The notes under the pieces: generated by a model
Told to the model about the DNA's origin: nothing
The model's database searches: none
Seen by the model: the letters and a program-made list of their open reading frames with translations, nothing else
Part shown: piece by piece, positions 47,736 through 55,198 of the stretch
How positions within the stretch are numbered: the first letter of the stretch is position 1
How the letters are laid out: every line of letters begins with the position of its first letter
From: VBDM01 sp964430565
GTDB lineage: Bacteria > Pseudomonadota > Gammaproteobacteria > Burkholderiales > SG8-39
DNA length: 64,000 bases
Reading direction: 5' to 3'
Assembly: GCA_964430565.1 (NCBI GenBank)
Contig: CAYSFD010000016.1
Span: 124,001-188,000, forward strand
Made by a program: the position numbers and the translations under genes

Positions 47736-48701
47736 CTATTCCTTGAAGCCGATCGCCTTGATGATGGCGCCCCACTTTGCCTGCTCCTCGGACACGAAGG
47801 CGGAATACTCTTCCGGCGTCGAAGGCGCGGCGGTCCCGCTTACCTTGGCGAACTGCTGCACGACCGTGGGCGAGCGCAGCGCCTCGACAGCGGCTCCGTG
47901 AATGCGCTTGAGGACAGCAGGAGGGGTCGCTGCAGCCGCGACCAAGCCGTACCAGTTGTCGGAAATCACCTTGGGGTAACCGAGCTCGGGCGTGGTCGGA
48001 ACGTCGGGCAGAGTTTGCACCCGCTTCGCACTCGTCACCGCGATCGCCTTGAACTTGCCTGACTGGATGTGCGACAGCACCACCGGGACGTCGAAGATTC
48101 CCATGTGCACCTGCCCGCCGAGCAGATCGTTGACCGCGGGCGCCGCGCCCTTGTAGGGCACATGCAGGATATCGATGCCCGCCTCGGCCTTGAGCAGCTC
48201 GCAGGCGAGATGCGTGATGCCCCCCGCCCCCGCGGAACCGAAGTTGATCTTTCCCGGATTTTTCCTGGCGTAGGCGATCAGCTCGGCGAGGCTTTTCACC
48301 GGGAGAGAGGGATGCACGACGACGACCTCGGGAACCTTGACCACGGTGGTGATCATCGCGAGGTCTTTTTGCGGGTTGTAGGGCATGTTCGACAGTGCGA
48401 ACGGCGCGAACGCGACCGACCCCTGATTGTTGAAACCCAGCGTGTAGCCATCGGGTGAGCCCTTCGCCACCGAGTCGATGCCCATCACGCCGCCCAAGCC
48501 GCTCCTGTTCTCGACGATGACCTGCTGCCCCAGGCCGGCGCCCAGGGCCTGCGCGAAGATGCGCCCGAAAATGTCCGCCGGGCCGCCCGCCGGAAAACCC
48601 ACGACGAGCTTGACCGGCCGGGTCGGATAGGACTGTGCCGCCGCCGCTCCGGCCGCGAGCGCCGCAAGAGCGAAGATCAGGACCTGCTTAACGAGTTTCA
48701 T
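47736..48701 (-). CDS. TctC/Bug-family periplasmic binding protein
   Basis: The 321-residue product has a signal peptide ending near AAAAQ and the Bug pattern: YPTRPVKLVVGFPAGGPADI, GSPDGYTLGFNNQGSVAFAP, AYARKNPGKINFGSAGAGGI and VPYKGAAPAVNDLLGGQVHM. AAGGAGGAAAA precedes the ATG, while the open frame extends far upstream without meaning. It binds a carboxylate-type ligand in the periplasm. It is divergent from another Bug gene, with about 140 bases between, and lies upstream of the LigI-like/SDR pair on the same strand, so it may bring in their substrate. Confidence 0.93.
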   Translation of the reverse strand: MKLVKQVLIFALAALAAGAAAAQSYPTRPVKLVVGFPAGGPADIFGRIFAQALGAGLGQQVIVENRSGLGGVMGIDSVAKGSPDGYTLGFNNQGSVAFAPFALSNMPYNPQKDLAMITTVVKVPEVVVVHPSLPVKSLAELIAYARKNPGKINFGSAGAGGITHLACELLKAEAGIDILHVPYKGAAPAVNDLLGGQVHMGIFDVPVVLSHIQSGKFKAIAVTSAKRVQTLPDVPTTPELGYPKVISDNWYGLVAAAATPPAVLKRIHGAAVEALRSPTVVQQFAKVSGTAAPSTPEEYSAFVSEEQAKWGAIIKAIGFKE

Positions 48702-48842
48702 TTTTCCTCCTTGAAGGACCGTCATTGTATGCGCGTGCGGGCGCATTGACGATTGATCCTGCGCTTGCCGAACTCTGCTAGAGTTGTGTTTAGCTCGTCC
48801 CGGCGGATAAGCGGTCGTTCGCACACCACAAAGGAGATGTCC

Positions 48843-49814
48843 ATGTTGAGCAGACTTCGCTTGCTTTCCCTGGGTTTGACCGCGCTTGCGCTGGCGGGCG
48901 CGGCCTGGAGCCAAACTTATCCCACGCGCACCGTTCGTATCGTCGTGCCGGCCGGTCCCGGCGGCCCAGATGTCGTGGCGCGAATCATGGCGGCGACGCT
49001 CACCGAGCGGATGGGCCAGACGTTCGTCGTCGAAAACCACCCGGGCGCGAACGGCATCGTCGGCGCGGACATGGTCGCAAGGGCGGCGCCGGACGGCTAC
49101 ACGCTGATGGTCTATTCGAGCGGCCTCATCAGCAACAAAAGCCTGTACAAGAAGCTCCCGTACGACACCGACACGGCCTTCGCCCCGATATCGAACCTGA
49201 TCGATAACGGAGGCTTGTTCATCGCTGTCTATTCTTCGCTGCCGGCAAAAAATCTCCAGGAACTGATCGCGCTCGCAAAGAAGCCCGATGCGCATCTCGC
49301 CTACAGCACGCCCGGCGTGGGCAACACCTGGCACGTTGCCACCGAAGTCTTCAACCACTATGCGGGCATCAAGATGACCCACATCCCGTACAAGGGGGGC
49401 GGCCTCGCGGCGGCGGCGGTGGCCTCGGGCGAAGTGCAGGTGATCCTCTCCTCGCCCGCGCCAATCATCCCGCACGCCAAGAGCGGCAAGGTGCGCGTGC
49501 TCGCCTATACCGCAAAGACGCGCGCGGCGTCCATGCCCGACGTGCCGACCACCGCCGAAGCGGGCCTGCCGACGTTCCAGATGGACGGAGGCTGGTTCGG
49601 CATGTTCGCTCCGGCCAACACCCCGAACGCCGTCGTCGATCGGCTCAACAAGGAAGTGCGCGCGGTGCTCGCCGATCCGCCGATCGTCGCCCGACTGCGC
49701 GGCATCGGCGTGGAGCCGGCGCCCACGTCGCCCGACGAATTCCGTCAGTTCCTTCGCGACGAAACCAAGAAATACGCCGAATGGGTACGCATCGCGCGCA
49801 TCCAGCTTGAATAG
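48843..49814 (+). CDS. TctC/Bug-family periplasmic binding protein
   Basis: The 323-residue product has a signal peptide ending near AAWSQ and the family segments TYPTRTVRIVVPAGPGGPDV, RAAPDGYTLMVYSSGL and THIPYKGGGLAAAAVASGEV. The ATG at MLSRLR was preferred over the one two codons earlier because AAGGAG lies at the right distance only from it. It is divergent from the neighbouring Bug gene and is followed 17 bases later by a small outer-membrane protein gene, with which it may be co-transcribed. The ligand is unknown. Confidence 0.93.
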   Translation: MLSRLRLLSLGLTALALAGAAWSQTYPTRTVRIVVPAGPGGPDVVARIMAATLTERMGQTFVVENHPGANGIVGADMVARAAPDGYTLMVYSSGLISNKSLYKKLPYDTDTAFAPISNLIDNGGLFIAVYSSLPAKNLQELIALAKKPDAHLAYSTPGVGNTWHVATEVFNHYAGIKMTHIPYKGGGLAAAAVASGEVQVILSSPAPIIPHAKSGKVRVLAYTAKTRAASMPDVPTTAEAGLPTFQMDGGWFGMFAPANTPNAVVDRLNKEVRAVLADPPIVARLRGIGVEPAPTSPDEFRQFLRDETKKYAEWVRIARIQLE

Positions 49815-49831
49815 CACAGGAGGCGCGAAAC

Positions 49832-50590
49832 ATGAATACCGGATCCCAGTACAGGCAGTACGGCGCGGCTGCGCTGATCATTGCGGCCGTGCTCGGCGTT
49901 TTGAGCGCGCCGGACGCCCGTGCCCAAGCCCAAGCCGCGCCCCAGCCCCAGGCGCAGCCTCAGGCCCAGCCTCAGAAGGCGCCCGACAAGGCCGCCTCCG
50001 CGAGCGGGGGAAGTTTCTACGCCTTCGCCGGTTTCGCCGCGTTGGCTGCCGATGAGAACAGTCAGCTTACGGGCGAGCACGGCAGTCCGGTCAATCTGAT
50101 CGCCGGCGGCGGATACAAGCTTTCCCCGGGCCTCGCGGCAGAGCTCAACTTACTGGTCGCATTCCGGGAGCTCGACACTCCGGCGACGGCGCAAGCGCAG
50201 CTTCCCCAGGGAACCTACGTGCCGAGCACTCTCAAGTCGTCCATGACGACCAGCGGGATCGGTGCAACCGTCAAATACAGTTTCGCCGTGGACCGCCTCG
50301 CGCCGTACTTCGGGGGCGGATTCGGACTCTATTCCACAAGGTTCGTGACGACGAGCGAAGCTCCTCTTTGCACCAACAACTGCGCCGCTACCGGCCCCTA
50401 CATCACGGAGCGCTCCACTGACATCGGAGTCCACGCGCTCGCCGGCGTGGATTTCCATTTCAGCCCGAAGGACATCTTCGCCACGGAAGTCCGCTACCTC
50501 AAGCTCAAGGCCGATTTTGGAGCCACCGTGCCGGGCACGGTCGACGCCGGCGGCACGTTCCTCTGGATGGGGTACCGCCGCATCTTCTAA
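49832..50590 (+). CDS. Small outer-membrane beta-barrel protein
   Basis: The 252-residue product has a signal peptide ending near DARAQ and then a Gln/Ala/Pro-rich linker with tandem PQAQ repeats (about 32-50). A beta-barrel of roughly eight strands follows: SFYAFAGFAALAADENSQLT, VNLIAGGGYKLSPGLAAELN, APYFGGGFGLYSTRF, GVHALAGVDFHFSPKDIFAT. It ends in YRRIF with the C-terminal Phe signature. It resembles OmpA/OmpW-type porin-like proteins. Two Cys in CTNNC may form a loop disulfide. CAGGAGGCGCG precedes the start. The role is unknown; it may act with the Bug protein upstream. Confidence 0.75.
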   Translation: MNTGSQYRQYGAAALIIAAVLGVLSAPDARAQAQAAPQPQAQPQAQPQKAPDKAASASGGSFYAFAGFAALAADENSQLTGEHGSPVNLIAGGGYKLSPGLAAELNLLVAFRELDTPATAQAQLPQGTYVPSTLKSSMTTSGIGATVKYSFAVDRLAPYFGGGFGLYSTRFVTTSEAPLCTNNCAATGPYITERSTDIGVHALAGVDFHFSPKDIFATEVRYLKLKADFGATVPGTVDAGGTFLWMGYRRIF

Positions 50591-50648
50591 GCGCGCGGCG
50601 CGCCCCGCCGGGCGTCGCTGCTTGGCGATTTGCACCGCCGGCCTCGCG

Positions 50649-50927
50649 CTATCCGCGAAGGCGCACGTTGGTTTTTCTGCTGATGACGAAGTGGTGCGGG
50701 TTCAGCTTCTGCTCGATGGCGGCGATGCGGTACTCCTCCTGAGGCAGCCGACCCGGGGCGCTGACGGTGCAGGATACGAGCTTGCCCTCGGCATTGAGCC
50801 GCGAGAGCTCCAGCTCCACGAGCTTTGCCCCGACGCCGAGCTTCGCCGCCAGCGCCTTGATGCGCCACGCGGTGGGGTTGGAAGTCATAAGTTCGAGCAC
50901 GCTCTCGCGCAAAGACAGGGTGGTCAT
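50649..50927 (-). CDS. Small winged-helix-like protein
   Basis: The 92-residue product is rich in helix and contains LRESVLELMTSNPTAWRIKA followed by LAAKLGVGAKLVELELSRLN, which reads like a winged helix-turn-helix, then a strand pair around KLVSCTVSAPGRLP. It may bind DNA. The ATG gives a compact protein; the upstream open frame continues into the LOG promoter region. It is divergent from the LOG gene, so it may regulate it. I do not recognise the family. Confidence 0.5.
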   Translation of the reverse strand: MTTLSLRESVLELMTSNPTAWRIKALAAKLGVGAKLVELELSRLNAEGKLVSCTVSAPGRLPQEEYRIAAIEQKLNPHHFVISRKTNVRLRG

Positions 50928-51072
50928 GGCTCGATTCCCGGAAAACCGCCTTGGAGAGGAGGACGGCACATCGTACGCTGAACCGGAGGCGGCGAGCGCA
51001 TATTTCACCCGCCGGCCTAGAATGACGCTCCAAGCCGCCGAGTTACCCAAATCTGGTCTGCAATCCGCCCCC

Positions 51073-51885
51073 ATGACCGAACGCAAGCGCACCACCACGA
51101 AGGCCTACCAGAATACGGGCTTCCTCAACAGCAAGGACGCACGCGCCCTGCGCATCCTGTCGGAGTATCTCGAGCCCAAGAGCCGCTTCGACCACCACAA
51201 GGTCGACGACACCATCGTGTTCATGGGCTCGGCGCGGATCAAGTCGCGCGAGGCCGCCGAGGAAATGCTGCATAAGGCGAAGGGCGGCAAAGACCGGGAG
51301 CGGGCGCAGATGGCCGTCAAGATGTCCGCCTACTACGAAGCCGCCCGCGAGCTCGCTACCCGCCTCACCCAATGGTCGAAGGAGCTCGACCACGAGGAGC
51401 GCCGCTTCGTCGTATGCACCGGCGGCGGCCCCGGGATCATGGAGGCGGCGAACCGCGGCGCGGCCGAGGCGCACGGCATGAACGTCGGCCTGACCATCTC
51501 CATCCCGGTCGAGGAATTCGACAACAAGTACGTCACGCGCGAGCTTGCCTTCCACTTCCATTACTTCTTCATGCGCAAGTTCTGGTTCGCCTACCTCGCC
51601 AAGGCGGTGATCGTGTTTCCGGGCGGCTACGGGACCTTGGACGAACTGTTCGAGCTGCTGACACTGGTGCAGACGCGCAAGATGAGCAAGCCCATGCCGA
51701 TCGTCCTCTTCGGCACCGAGTACTGGGGCGAGGTCATCGACTTCGACGCTCTGGCGCGCCACGGCACCATCGATGCCAAGGACATCGAACTCATGCACCG
51801 CACAGACTCGGTGGACGATGCCTACGAGTGGATCGTCCGCCAGCTCGCCGAGAAGGCGCTCGGGCAGCCGGGGGCGACGTTGTAG
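51073..51885 (+). CDS. LOG-family protein (nucleoside 5'-monophosphate phosphoribohydrolase type)
   Basis: The 270-residue product is of the LOG family, formerly mislabelled lysine decarboxylase. It has the signature GGGPGIMEAANRGAAEAHGM and the active-site motif FPGGYGTLDELFELLTLVQ. The LOG enzymes release cytokinin-type bases from nucleotide monophosphates; in bacteria many members act on purine nucleotides of unknown role. This version has a long N-terminal extension (about 90 residues) as in larger TIGR00730-like members. The start follows a TAGAAT hexamer by about 50 bases. A copy of its last 19 codons recurs 1.1 kb downstream. Confidence 0.88.
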   Translation: MTERKRTTTKAYQNTGFLNSKDARALRILSEYLEPKSRFDHHKVDDTIVFMGSARIKSREAAEEMLHKAKGGKDRERAQMAVKMSAYYEAARELATRLTQWSKELDHEERRFVVCTGGGPGIMEAANRGAAEAHGMNVGLTISIPVEEFDNKYVTRELAFHFHYFFMRKFWFAYLAKAVIVFPGGYGTLDELFELLTLVQTRKMSKPMPIVLFGTEYWGEVIDFDALARHGTIDAKDIELMHRTDSVDDAYEWIVRQLAEKALGQPGATL

Positions 51886-51886
51886 C

Positions 51887-52984
51887 GTGTTGCTCCGCCC
51901 GAGCACGATCGCCTGCGCCTTAGCCGCTATCGCCGTGCTCGGACTCTTCGCCTCCTGCAGCGGCGGAGGATCCTCGGACGGTGCCGCACCGGGCCCGACG
52001 CTGGACGCCAGCAAGATCACGCCCGGCTGCTTTCAGGGCGGGACGACGCCGGAGCTCCAGATCGGCAGCGGCTTTCCAAACGCGGACTGGAACGATCCGC
52101 ATGTGATCAAGGTGGGCGGGCAGTACTGGATGTACGCGTCTTCCAATCTGGGTTTGGCCGCGCCCCCTTCCCCAGTCCAGATCTACCGCTTCACCTCGAC
52201 CGACGCGGTGAGTTGGACGCTCGATCCGACGACGCCGGTCCTGACGGTCGCGAACGGACAATGGGACCAGGGCGGCGTTGAAACGCCGGCGGTCGTGTCC
52301 TTCGGCGGTAAGTACCACATGTTCTGGACAGGCTATCCCGATGCCTGGCCCGCCCTCGATGCGTTCAACTTCCGCATCGGCCACGCCACCTCCACTGACG
52401 GGATCTCGTGGACCAAGGACGCCTCGTCTCTGCTTGGGCCCTCGGGCGTATCGGGGGACTTCGCCGAATTCATCGTCGGCGAGCCCGGCCCGGTGGTGTT
52501 CAACAACACGCTCTACCTGTACTTCTCCGCGGTGGGAGTGGACGCGGCCCTGGCCGCGGGCTTGCAGGTCGTCGGCGTCATCACGTCCACCGACGGCATC
52601 GCCTGGAGCGCGCCGGTGATTGCCTTCAAGCCCGACCAGGCGGTGTATCCGCGCGCGGCGAACTGGGTCGGCTACTCGACCCCCAACGCCGTCGTCATCG
52701 CGGGCAAGGTGCACGTGTTCGTCGACGTCGCCAACGACCACAACAACAACACGTGGACCCAGGAAGCGCTCCATCACGCCTATTCGGCCAACGGCCTCAC
52801 CGGCTGGACGCAGGACCCGGCGCCCATCCGCAGGCTCACGGACTTCACCTGGACGCAGCGCGAAATCCGCTCGCCGCATGCGACCCTGGACGGGACGAAC
52901 CTGCGTCTCCACTTTGCCGGAGACGATCTGTTTAACACGAACGCGTGGGGCATCGGACAGATGACTTGCTCCCTGGCGCCGTGA
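51887..52984 (+). CDS. Lipoprotein with GH43-like five-bladed propeller
   Basis: The 365-residue product starts with GTG one base after the LOG stop and has a lipobox in LGLFASCSGGGSS. The rest resembles the arabinanase/levansucrase (GH43/GH32-like) five-bladed propeller: DWNDPHVIKVGGQYWMYASS, then repeated blades such as KYHMFWTGYPDAWPA, LYLYFSAVGVDAAL and KVHVFVDVANDHNNN. The Asp in NDPHV is in the position of the family nucleophile base. It is an extracytoplasmic protein that may bind or cut glycans. It is flanked by two copies of the LOG 3' end, suggesting insertion. Confidence 0.75.
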   Translation: MLLRPSTIACALAAIAVLGLFASCSGGGSSDGAAPGPTLDASKITPGCFQGGTTPELQIGSGFPNADWNDPHVIKVGGQYWMYASSNLGLAAPPSPVQIYRFTSTDAVSWTLDPTTPVLTVANGQWDQGGVETPAVVSFGGKYHMFWTGYPDAWPALDAFNFRIGHATSTDGISWTKDASSLLGPSGVSGDFAEFIVGEPGPVVFNNTLYLYFSAVGVDAALAAGLQVVGVITSTDGIAWSAPVIAFKPDQAVYPRAANWVGYSTPNAVVIAGKVHVFVDVANDHNNNTWTQEALHHAYSANGLTGWTQDPAPIRRLTDFTWTQREIRSPHATLDGTNLRLHFAGDDLFNTNAWGIGQMTCSLAP

Positions 52985-53001
52985 AGCTTCGCCGTTCGGA
53001 C

Positions 53002-53058
53002 TGGATCGTGCTGCAGCTCGCTGAGAAGGCGCTCGGTCAGCCGGGAGCAACGTTGTAG
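53002..53058 (+). pseudogene. Duplicated 3' end of the LOG gene
   Basis: In frame this reads WIVLQLAEKALGQPGATL and a stop. The intact LOG gene ends WIVRQLAEKALGQPGATL. The DNA matches the intact copy over 57 bases with about seven differences and ends at the same TAG. There is no upstream LOG sequence, so it is only a fragment. It lies directly after the propeller lipoprotein gene. Confidence 0.85.
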
Positions 53059-53070
53059 AGAAGCCGCAGT

Positions 53071-53104
53071 TTGAGTAAAGGAATTCGTCGTTTCCTTTAC
53101 TCAA
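53071..53104. terminator. Perfect 13-bp hairpin between convergent genes
   Basis: TTGAGTAAAGGAA and TTCCTTTACTCAA form a perfect 13-bp stem around an 8-base loop. The stem is AT-rich for this genome and lies between the convergent lipoprotein and uup genes. It could act as a bidirectional terminator; a flanking T run is lacking, so its strength is uncertain. Confidence 0.45.
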
Positions 53105-53117
53105 CGGGCCGGCAGAT

Positions 53118-55025
53118 TCACCCCGGACCTCGTTTCTTCCCCTCCAGCTTCTCCCAGCGCGCGAGGGCTTGCGTCAACGCTTCCTCGATCGCGTCATGGC
53201 GCGCCTGCAGCGGCTTCACTTCGCCCGGCCGGTCGCGATACAGTACGGGATCGGCGAGCCGGCCGGTGATTTCCGCTTGCTCCCGTTCCAGGGCTTCGAG
53301 CTTCCCCGGCAGTTCGGCGAGCTCGCGCTCTTCCTTGTAACCGAGCTTGATCTTGCCTTGCGCGCGCCGGCGCGGTTCAAGCGCCGTCGTCTTCTGCTTC
53401 GCCGCCTCCGGAGCTGAAGGTTTCGATCTCGCGCGCTGCCAATCGCTGTAGCCGCCGGCGTATTCCTTCCACTGCCCTCCGCCTTCGCTCGCAATGGTCT
53501 GGGTCACGACGTTGTCGAGAAACTCGCGGTCGTGGCTGACCAAGAACAGCGTGCCCGCGTATTCCTGCAGCAGCGATTCCAGCAGCTCGAGCGTTTCGAT
53601 GTCCAGGTCGTTGGTCGGTTCATCCAGCACCAGCACGTTGGCGGGCCGGCTGAAAAGGCGCGCGAGCAGCAGGCGGTTGCGCTCGCCGCCGGAGAGCGAT
53701 TTGACCAGCGCGCGCACGCGCTCCGGCGGAAAGAGAAAATCCCCGAGGTAACCGATCACGTGCTTTTTCACGCCGTTCACTTCGACGTGATCGCCGCCCT
53801 GGCTGATGGTGTCCCCGAGCGTCGCTTCTTCATCGAGCGCCTCGCGGAACTGGTCGAAATAGGCGACGCTCAACTTGGTGCCGCGGTGGACCTTGCCGGA
53901 ATCCGGCCGGAGCTCTCCGAGGATCAGCTTGAGCAGCGTGGTCTTGCCGCTGCCGTTCGGGCCGATCAGCCCGACCTTGTCGCCGCGCAGGATGCGGCAG
54001 GAAAATTTCTCGACCACGCGCTTGTCGTCATAGTGCTTACCGACTTCGTCTAACTCCGCGACCAGGCGGCCCGAGCGCTCGCCTTCGGCAAGCTCCAGCC
54101 CGACCTTGCCGACGCGGTCGCGACGTGCCGCGCGCTCGACGCGTAGTGCCTCCAGGCGCCGCACTCGACCTTCGTTCCTGGTGCGGCGCGCCTCGATGCC
54201 CTTGCGGATCCAGACTTCCTCCTGCGCGAGCACCTTGTCGAACTTGCGCTGATGCACGGCTTCGGTGATGAGCGCTTCGGCTTTTTGCTTTTGATACGCA
54301 CTGAAGTTGCCCGGATAGCCGCTCAAGTGACCGCGGTCGAGTTCGATGATGCGCAGCGCGACCGCGTCGAGAAAGCGCCGATCGTGGGTGACGACCAGTA
54401 CGCTCCCCGGGAACGAACGCAGCGTCTCCTCCAGCCATTCGATCGCGGTGAAATCGAGATGGTTGGTTGGTTCGTCGAGCAGGAGAAGATCGGGCGCCAT
54501 GACCAGCGCGCGCGCGAGGGCCACGCGCTTCTTCAGCCCGCCGGAGAGTTCCGATACCGGATCGTCCTCGGACAGCTGCAGCCGGCTGAGCGTCGCCGCG
54601 ATCTTGTGCTGAAGGCTCCACCCATCGCTCGCGTCGAGGGCCTCCTGCAGATGTTGTACCCGTTCCATCAGCGCGGTATCGCCTTCATGGTGGCCATCGG
54701 CGAGCGCGTGAGTCGCGGCGTGGTAATCGACCAGCAGTTTCGTCCCCTCGCCAAGGCCTTCGGCCACCGCGTCGAACACGCTTAGCCCGGGCCGGAACGC
54801 GGGCTCCTGCGAAACGCTCGCCAGCTTCAGTTGCGGCGCGCGCCAGACCTTGCCGTCATCGGCCGCGGCGAGACCCTCGATGATCGCGAGGAGGCTGGAC
54901 TTGCCGCTGCCGTTGCGCCCGATCAGGCCGATGCGCTCGCCGGGCTCGACCACGAGATCGACATGATCGAGCAAAGGCACGTGGCCGTAAGCGAGGGACA
55001 GCTGTGAAAGCTGGATCAGGGGCAT
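53118..55025 (-). CDS. uup: ABC-F ATPase Uup
   Basis: The 635-residue product is a tandem ABC ATPase without membrane domain. Each half has Walker A (GLIGRNGSGKSSLL and GLIGPNGSGKTTLL), a signature (ELSGGLKKRVALARALVM and SLSGGERNRLLLARLF) and Walker B (LLLLDEPTNHLD and VLVLDEPTNDLD). After a helical linker, the C-terminal region (about 540-635) is a charged coiled coil as in Uup, which binds DNA or ribosomes and affects transposon excision and ribosome assembly. The start MPLIQLSQLSL is the usual opening. It is divergent from a second ABC-F gene. Confidence 0.92.
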   Translation of the reverse strand: MPLIQLSQLSLAYGHVPLLDHVDLVVEPGERIGLIGRNGSGKSSLLAIIEGLAAADDGKVWRAPQLKLASVSQEPAFRPGLSVFDAVAEGLGEGTKLLVDYHAATHALADGHHEGDTALMERVQHLQEALDASDGWSLQHKIAATLSRLQLSEDDPVSELSGGLKKRVALARALVMAPDLLLLDEPTNHLDFTAIEWLEETLRSFPGSVLVVTHDRRFLDAVALRIIELDRGHLSGYPGNFSAYQKQKAEALITEAVHQRKFDKVLAQEEVWIRKGIEARRTRNEGRVRRLEALRVERAARRDRVGKVGLELAEGERSGRLVAELDEVGKHYDDKRVVEKFSCRILRGDKVGLIGPNGSGKTTLLKLILGELRPDSGKVHRGTKLSVAYFDQFREALDEEATLGDTISQGGDHVEVNGVKKHVIGYLGDFLFPPERVRALVKSLSGGERNRLLLARLFSRPANVLVLDEPTNDLDIETLELLESLLQEYAGTLFLVSHDREFLDNVVTQTIASEGGGQWKEYAGGYSDWQRARSKPSAPEAAKQKTTALEPRRRAQGKIKLGYKEERELAELPGKLEALEREQAEITGRLADPVLYRDRPGEVKPLQARHDAIEEALTQALARWEKLEGKKRGPG

Positions 55026-55198
55026 TGCCGGGATTCCGGTGAGAACTTCAGCCCGGGGCGCCGGGGAAATCGAAGAATGTTGCCTAGGGTAACGCATCGG
55101 GCGCTCGAATCGCGCAGATGGGTTTGGTCGCCGGCCTTCCGTCCGTCGTGCGCCCCCGCCCTTCCGCGTACAATGCGCGCCTTGCTTGTTGCCCTGAC

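Noticed and set aside
47736..49817. 693-residue minus-strand open frame
   Set aside because: Only its C-terminal 321 residues are a Bug protein; the N-terminal part is antisense to another Bug gene.
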